Shown in pieces: positions 55,560-64,000 of a stretch of 64,000 nucleotides of DNA. The DNA lies in assembly GCA_033064195.1 (NCBI GenBank), contig JARBJD010000043.1, forward strand, positions 248,001 to 312,000, in the 5' to 3' direction. A model generated the notes under the pieces. The model searched no databases and was not told where the DNA came from. It saw nothing but the letters and a program-made list of their open reading frames with translations. Origin of the DNA: Blattamonas nauphoetae (lineage: Eukaryota; Preaxostyla; Oxymonadida). Positions within the stretch are counted from its first letter, which is position 1, and each line of letters begins with the position of its first letter. The position numbers and the translations under genes are program-made.

Positions 55560-55930
55560 GAAAATACCTCAAACAAACTGTGGAGGGCTGTGGTATGGCT
55601 GTAATGTGGGGTGCATCCCATTTCGACGAGAAAAACGAGAAGTGTTTCTGAGATCGTTCAAAAGTCGAGATTGGGAAAGATAATCTGGTCACAATGCATC
55701 GAGCAGGGATTTGATGAATTGTTTGGAGATAGGACGGTTGACAATGTGACAGTCAAAGACAGCCGCGTTGAGAACGACCAACCCAAAACAGCAAACCATT
55801 TCTGGACGATTGGAGGCGATCCCAGAATCTGTTCGTCGGCACCAGCAATCAGCGCATTCCCAACATCCGAGGAGAGTCCGCAGAAATGAGTTGGAGTCAT
55901 TCCAGAGAGGTTGCGTTGACGTGTCATTTG
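55560..55930 (-). repeat. Conserved family 1 downstream block (copy h)
   Basis: Same block as at 17,890-18,260. Here two overlapping frames in gene orientation are open, one with LVVLNAAVFDCHIVNRPISK and one with FCGLSSDVGNALIAGADEQI. Confidence 0.75.
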
Positions 55931-55941
55931 AGGTGCAATCA

Positions 55942-57018
55942 TCACTGCCTTCGAGCATTGAATCCAAGAGATTGTGAGAGATAGTGACAGTGTTGGTCAA
56001 GACTACTTCCAAAATGTCCACCGCTCGTGTCATTCTTCAGAACCTGTTCGAGTGTGTCTTCGAAGCCTTCTGAAATCAGAGCTTGCATCATCCGTTTCGC
56101 AGGTTGTTCCACTTCTCGGCTTTGTTTCTTCCAATCGTAGATTGTACGGTGAATGTAGTTGAGAGTAGTGTCGAGACAATACTCATTTTCGACGAACGAG
56201 AGACATCTTGAGAATGCCATCGCAATCGGAGATGCGAGAACAAATTCCAGGGTTGGATGATGAAATGGGCCTATTTCAATGAATCTGTCCAATAGAGTCA
56301 TGAAGGAGCGGAGCAAGTTTTCCTCGAGGCGGTTTCGATTTGTGATCAGAAATGTCACAAATTGAGACGATGGGATCACGACCTTGTGAAAGATTATTTC
56401 ACGATGGTTGAATTGGTCGACTGCTGCAATCTTCCCGAGTTGTTCGAGAGAGAATGGAGATGCGAGGTAGAGGCAGTTGTCGATGATATTGATGATAATG
56501 TCGAAGATTGTTTCATTTCCAGAAATTGGCAGTGTGTGTGGCTGAACAGTTGCTAACACGTTGCTGATGAGATCTGATTCCACGAGACGAGATTGAAATT
56601 GGGGCGATGATATCCGTGCTGTTTCGTTGAGGAATGACAGCGCTGCTGCAACTACAGTCGAGTGGGGAGATGATAGCAGAGTGAGAATACTCTCAATAAA
56701 GTCGGAAGGCGATCCGGCTGACGAGGGAACGAGTTCAGTCACGAGTCCGTTTGCCAGATATTGGTCGCCCCATCCTGGTTCGAGATTCTCCAATAATCGG
56801 GCAGCTTTGAACTGAAGGAAATCATCAAAAGGATACTCAGCTTTCACGAGGGCAACAAGGGAAGTGTAAATCACTGATTTGTCCTCAAAAGACAAGTCAG
56901 AGTCCTCATCGAAATTCAAGAAAGGTTCATGCAATGTGTCGGAACTCGAACGTGGATAGGGTAAGCGATTCAAACAGGTGTCATTGGTTTCGTTCAAAGT
57001 TTCTGATTCTCTTTCCAT
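55942..57018 (-). CDS. Family 1 ARM-like protein, copy h
   Basis: 358 residues from ATG 57,016-57,018 (MERESETLN) to TGA. It has FLNFDEDSDLSFEDKSVIYT, SLVALVKAEYPFDD, GLVTELVPSSAG, HREIIFHKVVIPSSQFVTFL, HHPTLEFVLASPIAMAFSRC and AKRMMQALISEGFEDTLEQV. It lies only about 65 bp from the divergent methyltransferase start, so the two genes probably share a short bidirectional promoter. This start region ends the four-gene array. Confidence 0.8.
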   Translation of the reverse strand: MERESETLNETNDTCLNRLPYPRSSSDTLHEPFLNFDEDSDLSFEDKSVIYTSLVALVKAEYPFDDFLQFKAARLLENLEPGWGDQYLANGLVTELVPSSAGSPSDFIESILTLLSSPHSTVVAAALSFLNETARISSPQFQSRLVESDLISNVLATVQPHTLPISGNETIFDIIINIIDNCLYLASPFSLEQLGKIAAVDQFNHREIIFHKVVIPSSQFVTFLITNRNRLEENLLRSFMTLLDRFIEIGPFHHPTLEFVLASPIAMAFSRCLSFVENEYCLDTTLNYIHRTIYDWKKQSREVEQPAKRMMQALISEGFEDTLEQVLKNDTSGGHFGSSLDQHCHYLSQSLGFNARRQ

Positions 57019-57083
57019 TCAAAACGATGAGATCCAAATCTCCAAATGAAGCAAAGTCCAAATGCCGGTTTGATCATCACGGG
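57019..57083. promoter_or_regulatory. Short divergent intergenic promoter region
   Basis: Only 65 bp separate the start codons of copy h and the methyltransferase. Both promoters must lie here or inside the neighbouring coding sequence. I see no TATA-like box. Confidence 0.4.
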
Positions 57084-58408
57084 ATGGCCACAGACTCGAA
57101 TTACGCGTCATTCAGGGAGATAATTCATCTTTACCATGATGACGATCTTGTTGGTGCACTACAATTCCTGGACGGCTTGAATATCCCTCCGGACATCACA
57201 GATGAAGATTCGACCTCAACTGTTCTTCTTAAGACAATTCGGAAGCATCTTCGTGTTCAGCTACAAGGTATGAATGTTATATACTCAATGTATCGACCTA
57301 TCTCTTTAGGAGAGACTCTTCCTTTGTACATGGATGCAGATCCATTTGTCGCCTTCATCCGTGGGTATGTGCCGGAATATGATTGACTATATCATTCTGT
57401 CACTTAAATTGGTGAATATTATGTTTTCCTTTTCTCTTTCTTTCGAATATGTGTCTCTTCCATGCTTAACTTTCTCTTTCTTGTCCGATCTTCATCCCGT
57501 ATCATTTGTTTCTTCCTCGTTCATTTAGAGGCGGAAATGTTCCACTCTATACTTCATTATCGGCAACTTTAAATCAACTGTGGACCTCGATCTCGCAAAC
57601 ATCGTCTCCTCTCCAACCATTCACCGTCCTGGATGTCGGTGTTGGCACAGGCGAAGCATTACTCCCCACTCTTCGTCAATCGCACCTTAAACCATTCATT
57701 TATACAGCTGAACCATCAGCTGCCATACACACCACTACGCTCTCCCAATTAGCTGCCCTCGAATCTGATGGCATTTTGAGCGGATATAATGGGATAACCG
57801 CGTCTGCTGAAGCCCTGTCTTCCGATCGACATAGCTTGGAGCAGTTTGCAGGGGGAGTGGATGTTGTGCAAATGACATTCTCTCTGCAATACCTGTCACA
57901 ACACAGGGAGCTTACAAGATACTTGAAATGGGTTCGGGAGTTGTTACTTCAGTCTAAATCAACCAAAAACACAAATCCGCGCTTTATTTCAGCTGAATTT
58001 GACGTTCCGTCGGTCGCAAACGATCACCCCCCACTGCTCGCAGAACAAAGGATCAAATACATCTTTGAGAGCTATTTACAAGGCTTAGAAGAGTACCGTT
58101 TTACTCCAACATTTGCGGCAGTCGTGCAAGGCTTCCTAATCCCTGTTATGATGTCCAAGTTCGACACTAATCTCATCGAACAGATCAGCGACGAATCTGC
58201 CGATGACGATCGACAAAACGGCCGGAAACACGGGAAACGAAGAAAAAGGGATGGGGAACCGAAGAAAAAGGAAGGATCGCTCACAAGGGAGCGGACGAAG
58301 GAGGAATGGGTCAACGAGGTTCAAAAGGCAGGATTTTCGAAGGTAGAATTGAAGTTTATCGAGAAGTATTGGTGGGGCGATTGTTATATGATTATCGCGG
58401 AACCATAG
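57084..58408 (+). CDS. SAM-dependent methyltransferase
   Basis: Three exons, 57,084-57,267, 57,310-57,364 and 57,529-58,408, with consistent phases; introns 42 and 164 bp; 372 residues. The N-terminal 80 residues (MATDSNYASF ...) are helical. The core has FTVLDVGVGTGEALL, the glycine-rich SAM-binding motif I of class I methyltransferases, and KPFIYTAEPSAAI, whose acidic residue fits motif II. Next come GVDVVQMTFSLQYL, corresponding to motif IV, and YLKWVRELLLQSK. A basic insert (GRKHGKRRKRDGEPKKK) precedes the final helix and strand WVNEVQKAGFSKVELKF, WWGDCYMIIAEP. The basic insert may bind nucleic acid or act as a nuclear signal. The substrate cannot be told. Stop TAG. Confidence 0.8.
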
Positions 58409-58785
58409 TTAGTTTTGATTCCTGATTCTTAGTCCGTCTATGAAGTTCCTGATTTGTGGACAATCATTCGTTTTTGAGGGCTTTAGTAACATTTCATCAA
58501 GAATATGAAAGATTCGGCAGATGTTTGAGCATACACTATCTTCCTTTTGGTTCGTTCTTCTTGTTCGAGCGGTTAATGATGAGAATGAGTGTGATCAATC
58601 AACTGAACGTCAGATTGGACCATTAACACTGATTTTCCCCAAAGAAACGAGAGAAATGATGAAATAAAACATTGATTCAGAGTCTGAGTGTGATAGAGGA
58701 AGAAACTCAATGAAAAGAGGAAGAAATCCGAAAGAACAAAAACGAGAATCAAAACGAATGAAAAGAGTAAGATGTCGTTTCATTG
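58409..58785. other. Intergenic between convergent genes
   Basis: AT-rich, with no coding frame. It contains the 3' ends of two convergent transcripts. Confidence 0.5.
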
Positions 58786-59300
58786 TCAGTCCTTCCCACT
58801 CTCCTCCTCCGAGCTCATCGCAATCTTCGCTCTTTTCTCCTCCTCCACGCTTCCCTTCACATATCCCACTTCCACCACCCGAAGCCCACCCTTCCCACTC
58901 TTCTCGCACAATCGCTTCACAACCTGCTCAGACACGTCTTCCGAATACTCTCGCGACACTCTCTGCCAGCCCTCCTCTCCCACACAGCGAGCGAAGCAGT
59001 GTGTGTGCTTCTCGCCTTCTGTGTCGCTCTCCGCGATGACGAAGAGGAGGTGATGTGTGGACGAAGGCAGCGACGGCGTGCTGACGAGCGAGATGGCACA
59101 GTCGGAGTCGGAACTTGCTGCGGGCAGTGCTGGTTTGGGCGAAGTTTGGCTGTCGTCGCTCTTTTCGGGGCTTTTCGAGGGGCCGCGAGGGGTGCTTTGG
59201 TCGCGACGGGAGGGCGAGGAGTGGGTGGATGGGGGGAGAGTGAGAGGGACAGGAAGGACGGTGTCGGTGGGAAGAGTGACGATGACCACGTCGGCTTGTT
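58786..59300 (-). CDS. Hypothetical protein, C-terminal exon
   Basis: A minus-strand frame ends SSEEESGKD and TGA. Its first half is Pro/Ser-rich; its second half looks folded (THHLLFVIAESDTEGEKHTH, GEEGWQRVSREYSEDVSEQV, LRVVEVGYVKG). An acceptor CGCTCAG at about 59,304 gives an exon start with EQADVVIVTLPTD. The upstream exon is uncertain and would overlap the 3' end of the next gene. Family not recognised. Confidence 0.4.
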
Positions 59301-59399
59301 CCTGAGCGAGGAAGAGGCGAAAAGGAGAGGAAATCGTGTGAATGACAATTTTGGCAAACCGAGTCGCGTGAATGCTGACATTTCGACAGTATTCGAATG

Positions 59400-61097
59400 T
59401 TAATGCCTTTTTGCTGCTCTTTCGGCAGTTTCTGGGAGATAATCAAACGAAACAGGGCAGACTTTGATTGCGTCCTTCAGCGAACGGCCAGGGCGTGTCT
59501 GAGGAGTGTGGAGCAGTTCTTTCGAATCTTCCCCCAAAAGATCTTCAATCTGCAGAAGATGGAAGAAGTGATGATGCAAACAGAGAAGTGCATACCTGGC
59601 GAAGACACGGCGAGTCAGCGAAGACGCGGCTGAGACAGATTCCCTCCTTTCTGCCCCTCCACTCCTCCCGACTGCAGACAAACCCAACCAACTCGCACAG
59701 CCGCATCCGCTCCTCCCAACCCGCTTTGAGGATGCGAGAAATCACATTTCGCATTTCGGTGTCCTCAATCCCGTCCATCAGAAGCTGGACACCAGAATGC
59801 TGGTATCGGCGAGCACCAGGCGTGCCTGTGAAGGAGAATGGAAGATCTTCGGTCTGTATTTCGTACAGTACAAGAGCAGCCGAGTAAGCAAGACACGAGA
59901 ACAGATCTGGAAAAAAAGAGGATATGAGGTCAAATATCGTAAATGAAGAATCCAGAATATGAAATAAGAGCAAGATGAGGAAATCAAACCGTGTCGATTC
60001 ACTCGATCTTTCTCAAAACGAGCGGGATCGGTCCAGCGAAGCAGATCGTCAGATGTCGGCTGCTCTCCTCCCGACAGCAGCTCCATCTCCAAACTGTGCT
60101 CCTCGCCTTCGTCTTCTTCATCGTCTTCCCCTTTCGACTTCTCCATCTTCGTCCTGGTCGGCAGTTTCTCCAGAACGAGGCAGATCTCATCGGATGCATC
60201 GAAGAGAACCGAAAACGGCGTGAATCCCTTGATGATCGGCGATGTCGGATCGCTCGTCGAGATCTGTCCCAAACCAGCGAATATTCGAGCTGCAATTCGA
60301 GCCTTCTCTTTGGCCGTTGGTCTGCGTCTCTTCCATCCCTTCCCCTCTCCCCCATGCACGCGGACAAACAACGTCTGCGACCTGTCCATCAGCCTCCCCC
60401 CTGCCTTCATCGTCCCATCCTCTCCAACCACCAACACTTGCACTTTTTCGAGTTTCGCGTCCTTTCCTTCGCTTTGAGCGCTCACACTCTGTTTTCTGCT
60501 TGGAACCGCTGAGACTACTTTGCTCTTTGGTGTCTCTTCGGGTGGCTGCGTGTCTGGTTCCTCGTCAGGCGCTGGTTTCCGTTTGAATGCTGGGATCTCA
60601 AACTCAATGCCATATCGTCTTTCCTTCTTCGTTCGATGTGGGCGTTCCTTTTCGTCCTCTTTCGCTTTCTTGGCGCGAGGCATTGACATTGTGTGGCTCA
60701 AACCAACTCGTTTGTCTTTTGGTCGCCCTTTTGGTCGAAGTAAGTTCCGAAAATCCTCAAAATCCGCTTCATCTCGTCTGTTCGCAAAGTCTTCAATTTC
60801 CCGGAGAGTTCTGTGATCCATCGGCTGCTTCACGAGCACTGAAAAAAGATCACACACAGTATTCTCTCCAACCACACACTCAGCCAGCTCTTCGCCCTCA
60901 AAACGGTTCGACAGGAATCTGACAATCGACAGGCACTGTCGGTGTCCGCTTGTCGTGTTTCTTTTGAAGAGGTCAGCCACGACAGTTTCAAGTTGGGGGA
61001 GTGTCTGCGACAGGAGGCGTTCCATATCGGTCTCGGAAAAGGACTCTTCTCCAAAATGTAAGGTTGATGCGAGAGGATTTGGGGAAATCATTGTCAT
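59400..61097 (-). CDS. Second pseudokinase-like protein
   Basis: Three exons with consistent phases: 59,990-61,097; 59,596-59,906; 59,400-59,549; introns 83 and 46 bp; 522 residues; stop TAA. The N-terminal 90 residues are helical, followed by a basic linker (MPRAKKAKEDEKERPHRTKK). From about residue 235 the sequence follows a kinase C-lobe: ARIAARIFAGLGQI (helix E), IIKGFTPFSVLFDASDEICL (HRD and DFG positions, neither kept), LLRWTDPARF (APE region) and DLFSCLAYSAALVLYEIQTE (helix F, the DxxSxGxxLYE pattern). The Lys-bearing N-lobe is not recognisable. Probably a very divergent pseudokinase. The first splice joins the helix F motif, which supports the exon model. Confidence 0.6.
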
Positions 61098-61306
61098 GGT
61101 GAGTGAAATCTGAGAGAGACTCCTTTTGTCATGGTCTGATCAAAACAGTATGATGGAAAGCAAGTTAATCTGAGAAAAAGACGGCTAATGAGCAGAAAGA
61201 ACGTAGAACATATCAATACGATCATCAAACTACACTGAATATGAATTAAAAGATTGAGAGACATCGAATGGTTCCGACAATGGGAGGATCCCTTGTTTCA
61301 AGTCCC

Positions 61307-61609
61307 ATGGAAGAACACACAGTTCGTTTGAACACATCCAATGATGTCTGTCTACCCCTGTCACCAAATTCATCTTCATCTATGAACACTTTGCAAGAAC
61401 CTTTCTTGAATTTCGATACAAAGTCGAAATTGTCGTTTGAGGAGAAATCAGCAATTTACTGTTCGCTTGTTGCTCTCGTGGAAACTGACTACCCATTCGA
61501 CAATGTCCTTCAAGACAGAGTGGTGATGTTTTTGAAGAGCCTCGAGCCAGAGTGGGGCGAATACGAGCTTATAGCGAAACTCGTCACAGACCTGGGACAA
61601 TATTTTTGA
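61307..61609 (+). pseudogene. Family 1 gene, truncated copy i
   Basis: ATG at 61,307 (MEEHTVRLN), then FLNFDTKSKLSFEEKSAIYC, SLVALVETDYPFDN and KLVTDL. There homology ends and the frame closes after four residues. About 100 of 357 residues remain. The following 360 bp (61,610-61,971) show no gene. It has no family downstream block. Confidence 0.7.
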
Positions 61610-61971
61610 GATCATCGATCGCAATGGAAAAAGTTCGAGCGACATTTCGATTTTCAAATATCCTTTTATCCTTCACACATTCAGATTGATTGCATTTCTA
61701 AATGGAGATTCCAGACGTTCTGACCTCCAAAGTCGTTCTGTCAATGAACGTTGTGTGATCAAACCATAATCGTGCGTTTTTGTCTATCTCCTCTGATTGA
61801 ATCGTTTTTTTTCGATTTTGCTGCCTGTGAAATATATCGTTGTCACGAATGAAAGAGTTTTCAATAAATGTTGTTCATGATTGTTCATCTACTTAGTCAT
61901 TTCAAATCAATCCGTTTCAATGATGCAAAAGACAACGTATTCTGGAACTATGTGCACAGTTTCAGTAAAAC

Positions 61972-64000
61972 ATGGTTCATGGAACCAATACAGTGAAATG
62001 GATTAAAGATGAATATGTGTTCTTCGACGCCTGGAGTGCTTATGTGCCCTCGCCGTTGTTTTCGGAAGCACGCATGTTGCCGGAGCAATTATCGAAAAGC
62101 TGTCGCCTCTGCGCGTCTCTTGAAACTGCATTGGACGCTGTTCTGGCCGCTCTCCGCGGTCCGTCGGTGGATGGCACAGAAAAACAGGAATTTGGGAACT
62201 TTGGATTGCCTCTGCTGTTGTCGTTTGGTCTGCTGTCCCCTTCTCCACCGCCGAACGTGGTGTCGCTGTTTGACGAGCTGGTTCTGCCGTTTCTGTCCTC
62301 TTTCCGATCGATGCTGTCATTCTTCCACTCGTTGCTCGCTTTCTTCTCGCCGAACATGCCGTCGCTGGTATTCCCTGCTCTGCACTCGCTGAGCCATCTG
62401 CACGCCACTGCTAGGTGTTGTGCATGGGGTTCTGGCGACGTCCTCGGAAACGCTGTTGCAGATGAACTTTCTGCTGTTCTGGTCTGAACTGCAGACGGCA
62501 CTGAGCAGTTTCGCTTCGTCGATCGAGCAAGACGCGTCGCTTCATGTTTCGCAGCCTCTTTCGGAGTTGGTGGAGAAGTGGGTTGTGGAGGAAGGCCTGC
62601 GTGCGATGTGTGCGTTGGAGCTGTTTCACTTTGTGTTGGCGTTGGACGGAGACAAACAGTCGGAGCTGTCGAAACTGCTGCACACCGACTCGATCTGCAC
62701 GGAGTTCATTTTGCTGGCGAATCAGCTGGTGACTTCACTGCGCACGTTCTTCGAAGCTGACCGCTCTGTCGCCCCCACTCGCCACACCCGCCCTTCCTCG
62801 CTAACTTCCGAAGCCCCCGCACGCAGCCGCACTGCTTGTCGATTGGATTGTGACAGGCTGTTCCAGACGAATGTTGTTCTTTCGGAAGGAGGAGCTACGA
62901 TTGTTCGGATTGAGTTTGGGATGCTTCTCCAAACACTCTGCTGGTTTGTTCATCTGTCGCTGGTGAAGCTGGACGCTCTGATGCAGCTGCTTCATCTGAC
63001 GCTGTCGTCGTTCATCCCACACCCTCTCGCAAATCTGGTGCCCACATTCGCACCTGAGCACGAGCCTCGCCAGATCGGGCCGAAGACCCGGCACTTCCTT
63101 CTGTCGCCGTGGGTGGAGACAGGGCGGAGTGGAGAAGGGTTGGTAGGGGCTGAGGGGCGGGCGTTCCCGCTGAGTCTGAGTGTGGAAGTGTCGACGACTG
63201 CGATTGTGTTGATTCTGATTCACAAAATTCACCGAAAACCTTCGAACCAGCGATTCTGGGCACGGCTCTGCCTTTGCTGTTGTCGGTGCGTCTGTTGTCG
63301 CCGTCGATGGATGTGTGCTGGCAGATGTGGCATCGGAAGAGAGGAGGTATGCGACTTTGCGATTCTCTCGTTGTTGGACTTGACCACTTCGTAGATTATC
63401 TCCACATGCGACGGCACAGAACTAAATTGGTGGAAAGTGTGGATTGGATTGTGGTGTTGGGGGAGGTGGTGGACGATGTGGTTTGTGGGAATGAAGTTGG
63501 AGAGCGCGAACTGAACGAGCTGTCCAAATTGAAGATCCCGTCGCTGCTCAGCCCTCTCTTCCCCATCATCACATCCACCACTCGCAGCATCAGCCGCTTT
63601 GCCTGAAGTCCCTCGCTTCGTTTCTATCATCACTCGGTGCTGTTCACTGATGAGGTTCTGATGTCGCTGGCTCGGATTCTGCGCTCGCTGCTTGGGACGT
63701 TCGACGATAAGTGGAGGACAATCGAGTCGATTTTCATTTCTGTGTGGACGTTGTTGCTCATAGTGATTGGAGGAGTGAGTTCAGCAGAAAAGAAGAAACT
63801 GACGAGAATGATCGTGTGGACAGGGCTGTTGGAGATGTTTGGAGAATACATCAATCGCTTCTGGACGACACAGATTAAAGGCGAAGTCCTTCGCATTGTC
63901 CCAATACTCCAGCGTCGTGTTCTCGTCGAAATGTGAGTCTTCAAAGAAAATCAGGTCTGGCTGATTGAAGTTGTGTGTGCCGCCTCTTTCAGCGGCTGTG
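61972..64000 (+). CDS. Large helical protein gene with frame breaks, runs off window
   Basis: Plus-strand coding texture is continuous from ATG 61,972 (MVHGTNTVKWIKDEYVFFDA) to the edge, but in four frame segments. These meet near 62,430-62,490 (before MNFLLFWSELQTALSS), near 63,220-63,260 (before LLLSVRLLSPSMDVCW) and near 63,600-63,650 (before LFTDEVLMSLARILRSLL). All segments are Leu-rich and alpha-helical, as in HEAT-type proteins. GT-AG pairs near the breaks do not restore the frame. At about 63,933 a GTGAGT donor and, 60 bp on, a TTTCAG acceptor mark an intron, so the gene continues past 64,000. Either a decaying gene or one with base-calling errors. Function unknown. Confidence 0.5.

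Noticed and set aside
60840-60875. A 19 bp GT...TTTTCAG segment as an intron in the second pseudokinase
   Set aside because: Removing it gives an immediate stop; the uninterrupted frame is well formed.
1-64000. Reassigned stop codons (TAA/TAG as glutamine, as in Streblomastix)
   Set aside because: Glutamine-rich genes of 350-1,240 residues here contain no in-frame TAA or TAG, so general reassignment is excluded. The few single TAGs fit local decay.
1-64000. Bacterial contamination because of the ISXO2-type transposase
   Set aside because: ISXO2-like transposases occur in eukaryotes as Merlin elements, and the neighbours have spliceosomal introns.
1-64000. CRISPR arrays, operons, riboswitches, rRNA
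   Set aside because: No regularly spaced repeats with unique spacers, no rRNA-like blocks and no prokaryotic gene layout were seen.
1-64000. Retroviral, LTR or Polinton-like elements
   Set aside because: No reverse transcriptase, integrase, capsid or long direct terminal repeats were recognised. The three clear insertions have inverted ends and 3 or about 10 bp duplications, as plain DNA transposons do.

Overview
The window is eukaryotic nuclear DNA with compact genes, many very short GT-AG introns (29 to about 100 bp) and large, recently amplified families of repeat-helix (ARM/HEAT-like) proteins. The standard genetic code fits: long frames are free of TAA and TAG, and most genes stop at TGA. 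From remembered resemblance, this protein style, the flagellar gene and the short introns suggest a free-living or gut metamonad of the oxymonad type (Blattamonas-like). That identification is inference, not a database result.

Layout. 1-9,300 holds gene fragments, a decayed Merlin/ISXO2-type transposase, a truncated copy of family 1 (below) and a Glu/Arg-rich coiled-coil gene with reading-frame breaks. 9,755-16,590 is a surface protein gene (signal peptide, beta-helix-like ectodomain, one membrane span) split by a 3.78 kb DNA element with TAA target duplications. 16,800-20,900 has two convergent family 1 genes around a decaying HEAT-like gene. 21,099-23,492 is the 3' end of an LCAT/phospholipase-type gene split by a 1,989 bp element with about 90 bp terminal inverted repeats and a 10 bp target duplication. 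23,700-31,255 is three tandem copies of a six-exon gene (family 2) for N-terminally acylated ARM-like proteins, the first interrupted by a 519 bp element. 32,273-39,239 holds another family 1 gene, a pseudokinase, two multi-pass membrane proteins and a CFAP144/FAM183-like flagellar gene. 39,427-47,855 is a tandem pair of six-exon genes for about 1,240-residue helical-repeat proteins (family 3). 48,520-57,018 is a head-to-tail array of four family 1 genes, each with the same conserved downstream block. 57,084-64,000 holds a methyltransferase, a second pseudokinase, a truncated family 1 copy and a large helical gene running off the edge.

The genes form no pathway. The window is best read as a gene-amplification landscape: three expanding families with near-identical exon structure between copies, dispersed flank fragments, and three DNA-transposon-like insertions, each of which can be removed on paper to leave an uninterrupted host reading frame or exon.
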